A stretch of 30,565 bases of DNA, taken from positions 1 to 30,565 of the forward strand of contig CAYSZR010000022.1 in the NCBI GenBank assembly GCA_964435565.1. Reading direction: 5' to 3'. Position 1 is the first letter of the stretch, and every line of letters starts with the position of its first letter. The notes under the pieces were generated by a model that was not told where the DNA came from, searched no databases, and saw only the letters and a list, made by a program, of their open reading frames with translations. Both the position numbers and the translations under genes were made by a program. Origin of the DNA: QAMH01 sp964435565. GTDB taxonomy: Bacteria; Actinomycetota; Coriobacteriia; Coriobacteriales; QAMH01. This document shows, piece after piece, positions 12,973 to 21,500 of the stretch.

Positions 12973-14502
12973 TTATCCGAAGTATTCCCGATACCAGACG
13001 AGGAAGGTATATATATTCCAGAGCAGCTGCCAGCGGTTTTTCCTACCGCTGTAGTAGTTGTCGAGTAACCGATCCAACTCCGCTCGGTTGAAGAACCTGT
13101 CCGCTGTTTCGGAATATAGCACCGAGAGCAATTTCTCGCGACCCCGGTCTTCCTTGAGCCATGTGCGCATAGGCACGGGAAAGCCGCGCTTCTCCCTTTG
13201 CGCTATCTGCTTTGGCAGAACGTTTTCTGCAGCCATACGGAAGACGATCTTGCCATCTGTCTCGCTTACCTTATGACGTGATGGAATCTTTTCGGCTAGC
13301 TGTAGCATCCGTACGTCGGAAATGGGCATGTGAACCTTCAAGCCGGCGGCTTCGCTCATTCGTGCAATGTTGAGATAGATATCTCCTTCCAGCCAAAGTC
13401 CGATATCTATCGCCATCATCTGCGTCAGAGCGTTTTGGTTCGCGTTATTCTCGCGTATCTCCTTCGTCAAGAAGGTGAAGTCTGTCTCCTCCGGCTCGTC
13501 TTTGAGTAAAGCCAGAAGCCCCTCGTCATCTATAACATCCTGACACCCCAGATAGCCTCCCGCCTTGGCGAGCTCTATCTTGTTCTTGTGTGTATAGGCG
13601 TGGTAGCCACCGAAGAACTCATCGCCTCCCTCGCCTGAATAGCAGACGCTCACTTGTTGCGCCGCCGTCTTGCAGGAGACGGCGAAAACGATTGCCGACG
13701 CGTCGGCGAGCGGTTGTTCCATATCGTGCATGACTGACGGAACAAGATCGAAGAATTCATCGAAATCGACCTGCCGCGTTTCAATGTTCCTTGAGAGAAA
13801 CGAGGCAGCTTCGCGTGCTGTCGCCGATTCGTCGAATTCCGCTATGTCATAACCTGCGGTGAAGGCGCCCTTCGCATCCGATAGTGCCAGCACGTAGCTG
13901 GAATCAACGCCACCGGACAGGAACGAGACCGCCTCCTCATCGGTTTTTATCTCGGAAAAGATCTGCAGCATCAAGGAGTGTATGTCTTGCGCCCATTGCT
14001 CCGATGTCCTGTCGTTATCGGGCTCGAATCGTGGGATGCGATAAGCACCTGTCTGGATCTCTCCGTCGCGAAACACCAGGAAATGACCGGGCATCAGCCT
14101 CATCACACCTTCGAAGAAGGTCTCTTCACCGGCGGGATACGTTAACTTCAGGTAGATGGGGAGCATGCGCATGTTAAGGGTCTTCACAAAACCCGGCTGA
14201 GACATGAGAGGGCGGATCGAGGTGCCATAGAGCAGTTCGCCGCGGGCGGTGAGGTAATAGTAGAACGATTCTATCCCGAGCGGGTCTCTGACGCAGAACA
14301 ACGACTTGTTCTCGTCATCCCATAATGCCGCGCAGAAGCCACCATAGATATGGTTGCCCATGGAGGTACCCCACTTCTCATAGGCGCACCGGATGATTTC
14401 ACGCTCGGTAAGATCGCGTGAAGATGCCTCGCGCACTCCAAGCTCGGCACAGAGGGGCTTCAGGTTGCGGATACTTCCCTTGTATTCGGTCACGGTAATC
14501 AT
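12973..14502 (-). CDS. Asparagine-synthetase-like amide ligase lacking the glutaminase nucleophile
   Basis: A 509-residue protein from the ATG at 14502 (AGGGG upstream). The ATP-pyrophosphatase/synthetase domain is complete: SGGVDSS at 195-201, EQPLADASAI near 262-271, SGEGGDEFFGGY at 289-300 and REKRGFPVP with the catalytic Lys near residue 440. The N-terminal class-II glutaminase domain is truncated: it begins at the equivalent of YNGEIYN (here YKGSIRN), so the first ~70 residues including the N-terminal MCGI with nucleophilic Cys are absent. Searching upstream in the same strand finds no MCGI-like segment, so this is not a frameshift. The enzyme could use free ammonia or join another amine to an adenylated carboxylate, as lasso-peptide cyclases and beta-lactam synthetases do. 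It pairs with the MATE exporter downstream. Confidence 0.88.
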   Translation of the reverse strand: MITVTEYKGSIRNLKPLCAELGVREASSRDLTEREIIRCAYEKWGTSMGNHIYGGFCAALWDDENKSLFCVRDPLGIESFYYYLTARGELLYGTSIRPLMSQPGFVKTLNMRMLPIYLKLTYPAGEETFFEGVMRLMPGHFLVFRDGEIQTGAYRIPRFEPDNDRTSEQWAQDIHSLMLQIFSEIKTDEEAVSFLSGGVDSSYVLALSDAKGAFTAGYDIAEFDESATAREAASFLSRNIETRQVDFDEFFDLVPSVMHDMEQPLADASAIVFAVSCKTAAQQVSVCYSGEGGDEFFGGYHAYTHKNKIELAKAGGYLGCQDVIDDEGLLALLKDEPEETDFTFLTKEIRENNANQNALTQMMAIDIGLWLEGDIYLNIARMSEAAGLKVHMPISDVRMLQLAEKIPSRHKVSETDGKIVFRMAAENVLPKQIAQREKRGFPVPMRTWLKEDRGREKLLSVLYSETADRFFNRAELDRLLDNYYSGRKNRWQLLWNIYTFLVWYREYFG

Positions 14503-14729
14503 GATGCCCCTGAGGGAGTCACCTCCACGCTGATTGTATCTTGAGGATCGCATGGTCGGAGCTGGGACCATCGTCATCCGGCTAGAACGGCAAATATGAT
14601 TGTCACGCAGGTTACAGCACTCGACTTGTATATAGTAACGGGTTTTAGCGGGTAGTGAGAAATATGTTTCACATGCGAGCTGTCGGCTTTTCGGGGACCA
14701 TGGCTAACCCGAACTGCCCGACGTAAATA

Positions 14730-14751
14730 ACATATCTACCTTGTGATATGT
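14730..14751. promoter_or_regulatory. Inverted repeat upstream of the synthetase gene
   Basis: ACATATC (14730-14736) and GATATGT (14745-14751) are perfect 7-bp arms with an 8-base spacer, a size typical of dimeric repressor sites. It lies about 230 bp upstream of the synthetase start. Confidence 0.4.
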
Positions 14752-14887
14752 GCAGGGGGTGCGTTTTGTATGCCCCGTGAGCGGTTTTGTGCGAAGTGCG
14801 CTGCGATGCTAGCCCGGATGCCCGATGAACCGCCACTGTCCTGCTCTGCGCCGCGCGTTCGTCTCATTTTTTCGATTGCCCGCGTCG

Positions 14888-14929
14888 TATAATTGTTCTG
14901 TTATATGAGACAAACTCGATCAATTGTCT
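14888..14929 (+). promoter_or_regulatory. Orphan promoter with operator-like dyad
   Basis: A perfect TATAAT (14888-14893) is followed by AGACAA (14908-14913), a 10-base spacer and TTGTCT (14924-14929). The dyad would sit just downstream of the transcription start. The transcript would run rightward into a stretch with no convincing gene. Confidence 0.4.
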
Positions 14930-15161
14930 TGCACGTTGGAATAATCATGCTCTTTATGACCAAAGCTCTTCTTATTCCCAAGGTCAAAGGTTTCTACACT
15001 TTCCTTGGGCGGCGAAAGAAATCTCTGAAAGCTTTAAATTGGCGATGCCTGCAGAATTTACGAGGACGTCAATATAGTCATATTCCACAATGTGCGCGCT
15101 GTTTTTTGCCAGCCGTTGATTCAAGTGCCGCGAGAGAACTCGCGTTGTCCACACGTTTAGC

Positions 15162-15434
15162 TTAGCGCCAATAGGGCGTCGACCTGTACCAAGTCTCGCC
15201 TTCATCGATTAAGGAAAGGAGTTTGTCCTTTTGCTCGGGGGTGAAGTCGGCACGCTCCCTGACAAGATCGCGCTGTTTGTCGAGTTGCATCTTTGCCTGT
15301 GTCCCAGAAGGCGGCGGGCAGCAGGGGCGTACCCAGAACGACTGCTTGCCAAATGATTCGACAGCTTCCTCGTAGCTTACTTCTGCAATACCCGTATCGG
15401 GTATATCACAGGCGATATTTGCTTCGTCGGCCAT
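15162..15434 (-). CDS. Small protein of unknown function (90 aa)
   Basis: Not recognised. The start is well supported: GGAGGAG lies 7 bases before the ATG on the minus strand. The sequence starts MADEANIACDIPDTG, has an unusual FWVRPCCPPPSG segment near residues 33-44, then a charged helical C-terminal half (KQRDLVRERADFTPEQKDKLLSLIDEG) and ends STPYWR. There is no signal peptide or membrane segment. Two adjacent Cys before three Pro could bind a metal or form part of a short motif. It diverges from the CDF transporter gene. Whether it is a precursor peptide, a regulator or a small metal-binding protein cannot be told. Confidence 0.65.
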   Translation of the reverse strand: MADEANIACDIPDTGIAEVSYEEAVESFGKQSFWVRPCCPPPSGTQAKMQLDKQRDLVRERADFTPEQKDKLLSLIDEGETWYRSTPYWR

Positions 15435-15471
15435 ATAGCGGCTCCTCCGGTTGCTTGCAATTCATTTGATG

Positions 15472-15481
15472 CGATGCATCG
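15472..15481. promoter_or_regulatory. Palindrome CGATGCATCG in the divergent interval
   Basis: A perfect 10-bp palindrome about 38 bp upstream of the 90-aa gene and 165 bp upstream of the CDF gene. It is a candidate protein-binding site. Confidence 0.3.
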
Positions 15482-15565
15482 TAGGGCAAGAGTCGATAAC
15501 ATTCAACACGCATGCACGTCGCCTGACGGCTAACATGCATATTGAGATGACGATATGGTTGAGAT

Positions 15566-15606
15566 TTGACCGCGCGACCTGAAATCAGGCTATGCTTGAA
15601 TATAGT
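15566..15606 (+). promoter_or_regulatory. Candidate CDF operon promoter with overlapping dyad
   Basis: TTGACC (15566-15571) and TATGCT (15591-15596) are 19 bp apart, with a second -10 candidate TATAGT at 15601-15606. The dyad CCTGA-AA-TCAGG (15578-15589) lies in the spacer, where a repressor would block RNA polymerase. Confidence 0.4.
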
Positions 15607-15645
15607 AAGCAATAGCTTTCATATGCAGGCGAAAAGGAAGGAATC

Positions 15646-16935
15646 ATGCCCGACTCAGACAGTACAGGCGCCGCCGTGTGCGGCGACGGAACGGACTATC
15701 ACATACAAGACTCCCAAACGGGCTCTTCAGCTCCAGTGAATGAGGCTGATCGGCAGAGGGATGTTCGATACAGTGGGCAGGACGCATCGCGTATTCCCCT
15801 CGAACAATATGAGGAAAATCGCGTCGGCGACTCTGACGATGACCTTGTCTGGACACATGGCGACCTTGATGAGACGGATGAACTGATTGACGAAAACGTC
15901 ACAGATACGTCCTCGGTTGCTTTCAAACGGAGAATTATTTCGCAGCGTGACGAGCAGCTCTCGCCTGCGGAAAAACTTTATCGGAATCTGACGATCGTCG
16001 CGGCGGTCATGGCGGGTGTCTGCGTTGCCATTGTCAAGTTTGTCGCTGCTGCATTCACCGGCTCGACAGCGATGATATCTGAAGGTATACATTCGCTCGT
16101 CGATGCCGCCAATGATTCTTTGATGCTCATCGGCAAGCGCGGCTCAAAGCGAAAGCCCGATGTCGAGCATCCGTTTGGCTACGGGCGGTTTCTCTATTTC
16201 TACACCTTCATCGTTTCCGTCGTCATTTTGCTCTTCGGCGGTGGATTCACGATCTTACAGGGCGTGCTTTCGCTTCGGGACGGCGGTCATGACCTTGGAG
16301 ATCCGTTCGTTGCCTATGTTGCGCTCGGGCTCGGTGTCGTTCTTGAAGGCATTTCGCTCACCATCGCCTTTCGTGATGTCAATAAGCGTCGCGAAGATAG
16401 GGGATTATGGGAATATATCCGTCATTCCAAATCTCCGACGAGCTTTACGGTCTTGCTTGAAGACATGGCGGCTGTGCTGGGCATGGTGTTTGCCTTTGTG
16501 GGCATCGCTCTTTCTGTCGCGCTGGGCGACCCCGTGTACGACTCGATCGCCTCTATTCTTATCGGCGTGCTGATGGCCTCTTTTGCCATCGTGCTCGTGC
16601 GCGAGACGACGAGCCTGCTTATTGGCGAGGGCCTTTCAAGGGATGAAATCGAGGCAGTTGTCTTTATCGTCGAAGAAGATCCGTCTGTAATCAAGTGCGG
16701 CCGTGTTCTCTCCATGTATATGGGTCCTGCCGACTTGGTTTTGAATCTTGACGTCACTTTTGACGATGAACTTGATGAAGGAGATATCCTGCAGGCTATC
16801 GACCGTCTTGAGGCTGAACTCATCGATGACTTTCCGCAGTGTTCGGCCATATTTATCGAAGCCGAGTCACTGAATCAGGTGTATCGTCAGCGCTATGATC
16901 GCCGCCTCGCTTTTCAGGAGGCAGAAGAGGACTAG
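15646..16935 (+). CDS. Cation diffusion facilitator (CDF) family metal transporter
   Basis: A 429-residue membrane protein exporting divalent metal ions, probably Zn2+, Fe2+ or Mn2+, in exchange for protons. Six hydrophobic segments start near residue 122. The metal-site helices show EGIHSLVDAANDSL (transmembrane 2) and LLEDMAAVLG (transmembrane 5), and a C-terminal cytoplasmic ferredoxin-like domain begins near residue 340. The 110-residue N-terminal extension is unusual: acidic and disordered-looking, with SDDDLVWTHGDLDETDELIDE; most CDFs start directly at the first helix. The start is firm, with AAGGAAGGA upstream. It is the first gene of an operon with the enolase-superfamily gene 13 bp downstream. 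Confidence 0.93.
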   Translation: MPDSDSTGAAVCGDGTDYHIQDSQTGSSAPVNEADRQRDVRYSGQDASRIPLEQYEENRVGDSDDDLVWTHGDLDETDELIDENVTDTSSVAFKRRIISQRDEQLSPAEKLYRNLTIVAAVMAGVCVAIVKFVAAAFTGSTAMISEGIHSLVDAANDSLMLIGKRGSKRKPDVEHPFGYGRFLYFYTFIVSVVILLFGGGFTILQGVLSLRDGGHDLGDPFVAYVALGLGVVLEGISLTIAFRDVNKRREDRGLWEYIRHSKSPTSFTVLLEDMAAVLGMVFAFVGIALSVALGDPVYDSIASILIGVLMASFAIVLVRETTSLLIGEGLSRDEIEAVVFIVEEDPSVIKCGRVLSMYMGPADLVLNLDVTFDDELDEGDILQAIDRLEAELIDDFPQCSAIFIEAESLNQVYRQRYDRRLAFQEAEED

Positions 16936-16948
16936 GCAGGGGGCGCAT

Positions 16949-18040
16949 ATGAAGATCGAGAGCATAACTGCGATACCCGTCAATTTACCGCTTGCCCATG
17001 CAGTGAAATGGGCGACAGGTGAGATGAAAAGTCAGGCGCATGTTCTTGTGCGTGTGCAGACGGATGAAGGCATCGAGGGTATTGCCGAGGCCATTCCACG
17101 TGAACATATCTATGGTGAGACGCAGCCGGGCATGGTGTTTTGCATAAACGAGCTCATCGCCCCGCTTCTTATCGGTCTTGATGCGTTCGACCTTGAGAAG
17201 ATCCATGAAAAGATGGCTTATATCAAGAGCAACCTTGCGGCAAAAGGCGGCATCGATGTCGCAATTTGGGATGCGCTGGGCAAGAAACTCGACCAGCCGC
17301 TTCACAAGCTTTTCGGTGGGTACCGCGACTCCATCGTTCCAAGTCGCATTCTGTGGATGGGTCCCATAGACGAGATGCTCGAACAGGCGAGAGATCTTGC
17401 TGATCGGGGTTATCGTGCGTTCAAGGTTAAAGGAGGCTTGAATCCCGATGATGATATCGCTCGCGTACATGCCTTGCGCGGGATGCTTCCCTCCGATACC
17501 AAGCTTTATATCGATGGCAATGAAAGTTATACGTATTTTGGCGCGAAGAAGGTCGCTGATGCGCTTGCAGGCGAGCTTGACTATTTCGAAGAGCCTGTTG
17601 CGGCAACCAATGAACGGGATCGAAAGCGCCTTGCGCAGAGCATCGATATCCCCATTACAGGCGACGAGAGCAACTTCACGATATATGATATCGCGCACCA
17701 AATCGATATAGACGCGCTGTCCATTTTGATGATCAAGATTCCGCGCAGCGGGTTTACCTATGGCCGAAAGATCGCTGCTTTATGCGAGGCGTTTCACCGT
17801 CCGATGATGATTGGCAGTCAATCTGAAAGCGCGCTCGGTGCAATCGCCATCATCCACATGGGCTGTGGGCTTAAGACTATAAGCTACCCATGTGAGTTCA
17901 TGGATTTCGATACGCCGCGTGCAAGTCTTATCAACGAGACGATCGATATGCGCAACGGTCGTATGTATCCGCCGCAAGGTCCTGGTCTGGGCGTTTCGCT
18001 CAACGAAGATGCTGTGCGGGAATATACCGTGGCGCTGTAG
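16949..18040 (+). CDS. Enolase-superfamily enzyme, muconate-lactonizing/dipeptide-epimerase subgroup
   Basis: A 363-residue cytoplasmic enzyme with Mg2+ in the barrel. The full catalytic set is present: K159-x-K161 (FKVKGG), metal ligands D189 (IDGNES), E214/E215 (FEEP) and D239/E240 (GDES), and K263 (MIKIPRSG). This Lys pair is typical of dipeptide epimerases, o-succinylbenzoate synthases, N-succinylamino acid racemases and muconate cycloisomerases; the substrate cannot be read from the motifs. The N-terminal capping domain (residues 1-125) would fix it. The ATG at 16949 follows AGGGGG. It lies between the CDF gene and a small unknown gene in one operon. No menaquinone or muropeptide-recycling gene is adjacent to hint at a role. 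Confidence 0.9.
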   Translation: MKIESITAIPVNLPLAHAVKWATGEMKSQAHVLVRVQTDEGIEGIAEAIPREHIYGETQPGMVFCINELIAPLLIGLDAFDLEKIHEKMAYIKSNLAAKGGIDVAIWDALGKKLDQPLHKLFGGYRDSIVPSRILWMGPIDEMLEQARDLADRGYRAFKVKGGLNPDDDIARVHALRGMLPSDTKLYIDGNESYTYFGAKKVADALAGELDYFEEPVAATNERDRKRLAQSIDIPITGDESNFTIYDIAHQIDIDALSILMIKIPRSGFTYGRKIAALCEAFHRPMMIGSQSESALGAIAIIHMGCGLKTISYPCEFMDFDTPRASLINETIDMRNGRMYPPQGPGLGVSLNEDAVREYTVAL

Positions 18041-18068
18041 TCAACGCTTGAGTGAAAGGAAACGCGCT

Positions 18069-18398
18069 ATGTCGACAAAAGTCATCATCGAGCCGGGTAT
18101 CTGCAAACTTGCGACATCGGTGGTCGTCACGACTACCGACGAAGATGAGGTTAAGGTCACGGTCAAGACGACATGTGATTCGATCCGGGCAATGTTCGAC
18201 GACCTAGGCGACACGTTCGACACGTTTGAGGTCTGTCTGCAAAAACCGGGCAACGGTCCATTCTTCGATTATGCGCGGGCTCATTTTCCCGTGCACGTGT
18301 CATGTCCGGCAATCGCTGGCATTATCAAGGCGATGGAAGTCGAGGGAAAGCTCGCGTTGCCATATGACGCATCCATACGCTTTGTCGATGCCGACTGA
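18069..18398 (+). CDS. Small conserved-looking protein of unknown function (109 aa)
   Basis: A soluble 109-residue protein, third gene of the CDF operon, 28 bp after the enolase-superfamily gene. The ATG at 18069 has AAAGGA 8 bases upstream. It begins STKVIIEPGICKLATSVVV, contains FEVCLQKPGNGPFFDYA and HFPVHVSCPAIAGIIKAMEVE, and has Cys at positions suitable for metal or redox binding (GIC, TTC, VSC). It resembles small uncharacterised bacterial proteins of this type, but no family is assigned with confidence. A longer frame opening at 17892 is only the overlap with the upstream gene. Confidence 0.8.
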   Translation: MSTKVIIEPGICKLATSVVVTTTDEDEVKVTVKTTCDSIRAMFDDLGDTFDTFEVCLQKPGNGPFFDYARAHFPVHVSCPAIAGIIKAMEVEGKLALPYDASIRFVDAD

Positions 18399-18453
18399 GT
18401 ATCTGGGAAAAATGAACCGAATATCGTTTACGCGCGGTTATCTTATTGCGTTC

Positions 18454-18476
18454 CTTTTTCCATACAATTGAAAAAG
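18454..18476 (+). terminator. Weak hairpin after the CDF operon
   Basis: CTTTTTC (18454-18460) pairs with GAAAAAG (18470-18476) around 9 bases, with ATATTTTT following. It is AT-rich and may be only partly effective, but lies where an operon end is expected. Confidence 0.35.
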
Positions 18477-18510
18477 ATATTTTTGGCACGGTTTTACAAG
18501 GGGTGGCTTC

Positions 18511-21500
18511 GTGATTGAACTTAAAGATCTCTGCAAATCATACAAGACGGGTGATTTTGTTCAGACTGCACTCGATCATGTCTCCACTTCGTTTCGCGAT
18601 AACGAGTTTGTTGCCGTGCTCGGTCCATCTGGCTCGGGCAAGACTACGCTCTTAAATGTCTTGGGCGGTCTTGACCATACCGATTACGGTGACCTGGTTA
18701 TTAACGGTGTTTCTACCAAGGACTACAAAAGTGCCGATTGGGATACTTATCGCAACCATCATATCGGGTTTATCTTTCAAAGCTACAACCTCATTCCGCA
18801 TCAAAGCATTCTATCTAACGTAGAGCTTGCGCTTACGCTTACGGGGGTATCGCGCGCGGAACGCAAGAAGCGTGCTATCGAGGAACTCGAGCGTGTTGGG
18901 CTGGGCGAGCATATCCACAAGAAGCCAAGCCAGCTGTCGGGTGGGCAAATGCAACGCGTGGCTATTGCCCGCGCGCTGGTCAATAATCCCGATATCGTGC
19001 TTGCAGACGAGCCAACCGGGGCGCTTGATACCGAAACCGGCGTTCAGGTTATGGACTTGCTCAAGGAAATCGCAAGCGATCGTCTCGTCATCATGGTTAC
19101 GCATAATCCGGACCTAGCCTATGAGTATGCAAATCGCATCATCAAATTGCATGATGGGCGTGTCGTTGATGACAGCAATCCCTTTGCGCCGCAGCAGGCT
19201 TCGTTCGCGGATGATACGGAGATTCCTGGAGGGCGCAAGAAACATGCATCGATGTCGTTTCTTACGGCTCTAGGTCTCTCATTCAATAACCTGATGACCA
19301 AAAAGGGCCGTACGTTTCTCACGGCTTTCGCCGGCTCTATCGGCATCATCGGCATAGCCGCGATTCTCGCGCTTTCCAATGGCGTCAATAATTACATCGC
19401 AAAAGTCGAGGAAGACACACTGTCTTCAACGCCGCTCACGATTACCAAGTCGAGCTTCGACATAACCTCGATTATCACTCAGGCGGGAAGTTATGAGCAC
19501 GGGTCGGGCGGGAGCGACTCAGATGGACAGTCTGCCGATCAGAACGCTATACCCGAATCGACCATCATGGCCGACATTCTGACGGGCGTGAAAAACAACG
19601 ATCTCAAGTCGTTGCGGGCGTTTTTGGAAGCTGACGAGGGCAATCTCAAGCGCTATACCAACGCTGTTGTCTATAACTATGGCATCGAGCCGCAGATATA
19701 CGAATCTGATACTTCCGCTGGTGTAAAACGGCTTAACCCCGGGTCGCTCACGGGTATGATTTCCAATGGAATCAACACCTCGTCATCGTTTTCATCTCTA
19801 GCCTCGAGCAATTCATTTCAGGAAATGCTCGATGATTCTACGCTGCTGGAAAATCAGTACGATGTGGTCGCTGGCCATTGGCCTTCTTCGTACGATGAAT
19901 GTATTTTGGTGCTTAATAGCGATGGCGGGGTAAGCGACTACACATTATATTCTTTGGGCGTCCTTGATCCTGACCAGCTTGAAGACATGCTCAAAAAGGC
20001 GCTGGCATCCGAAGAGATGAATGTCCCGAATACTAAAGTCAATTTTACATACGATCAGGCGCTTGGGCTTTCATTTAAAGTTGTGAACAAGTGCAACATG
20101 TACACGAAGATGTCCGATGGATCCACATGGGCCAACCGGGCAGACGACGAAGACTACATGAAGAATCAGATTGCAAAAGGGACCAGCCTCAAGATCGTCG
20201 GTATCGTGAAGCCAAACCCATCCGCTTCCACCACATCGCTGTCAGAGGGAATAGGATATCGCCACGACCTTGTCTTGCATCTGATGGATGAGGCTGCCTC
20301 ATCCGATGTCGTGAAGGCGCAGCAGGCTGATTCGAAGACAGACATCTTCACAGGCAAGACATTCGAAGAACTCAAGAACAACGCCTCGAATGCGTTTGAT
20401 ACGAGTTCCCTGTTCAGCGTGGACGAAGATGCAATGGCAAACGCATTCAATGTGGATACAAGTGCTATTGAAGACGCGATGGCGTCGGCTATGGGTGGAG
20501 CGGGTTCGGGTGTAGATTCCAGTTCCATGTTCTCGGATATCCCGGTCCCCGACTTCAGCACTATGGACCTTTCGGGTATCCAAGATGCGACGGCACAGTC
20601 CATGGCGCAGCAGGCCGCGATAACGCAAACCGCTACGGCAAATGCGATGCCCCGAATTATGGGCGAATTCATGGTCTGGGCGCCGTCGCATGGTTATGAC
20701 CTGACGTCGCAGATGAGCGAAGCGTATGCGGCATATCAGCAGACGGGCAAGCCGTCTTCCATTATGCAAGAGGAGATTGCCGCAGCGACTGCTGCTTCCG
20801 GTTTCGATCAGGATGCAGCATCGCGTCAGCTGGAGGCTGCCTTTGCTACTGCGATTCAGACAAAGATGGATGATTACATGTCCACGCAGTTCGCTCCTTA
20901 TATGCAGTCGAAAATGGGTTCGCTTATGCAGAGCTACACCGCCAACTTGGCGAACTCTATGGCAAGCGCGTTGTCTGATGCGATGGGTTCGGCCATGTCG
21001 TTTGATGCAGATGCTTTCGCGAGCGCTATCCACGTCAATATGGATCAAGGGGAACTCACCTCGATGCTCACCAGTTTTGCCACGGCAAACGAGCAGACGT
21101 ACACGAATAACCTTGCGAAAATCGGCTATGCCGACGCTGCGGATCCCGAATCTATCAGCATCTATGCAAAGAGCTTTGATGATAAGGAGAAGGTCAAAGA
21201 CGGCATCGAACAGTACAACGCGAATATGGAAGCAACCGGCGAATCAGACAAGTCCATTTCATATTCGGACATCATGGGAGTTCTCATGAGTTCGGTCACG
21301 GATATCGTGAATATGATTTCGATGGTGCTTATCGCCTTCGTTGCCATCTCGCTTGTGGTGAGCTCGATCATGATCGGCATCATCACCTATATCAGCGTGC
21401 TTGAACGAAAGAAAGAGATCGGCATTTTGCGTGCTATGGGCGCCAGCAAGGGCAACATCGCCAATATCTTCAATGCAGAGACGTTTATCGAGGGCTTGAT

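Larger units (their letters stand above)
14503..15161. other. Gene-poor 660-bp stretch
   Basis: No supported gene. It contains an inverted repeat (14730-14751), a perfect TATAAT with a nearby dyad (14888-14929), and an unsupported plus-strand frame from 14905 to 15165 with no ribosome binding site or recognisable domain. A minus-strand frame (14984-15205) contains DVLVNSAGI, which resembles the NNAG motif of short-chain dehydrogenases, but nothing else of that fold. Confidence 0.55.

Noticed and set aside
14905..15165. Plus-strand frame after the perfect TATAAT
   Set aside because: No ribosome binding site, no domain, basic and irregular composition; kept only as part of the gene-poor stretch.
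12973..15434. Lasso-peptide gene cluster
   Set aside because: The ligase resembles the cyclase, but no RRE, transglutaminase-like protease or precursor with a conserved leader is visible.
8010..15645. Complete integrated element bounded by attachment repeats
   Set aside because: No integrase gene and no second copy of the tRNA-Lys 3' end could be found by eye.
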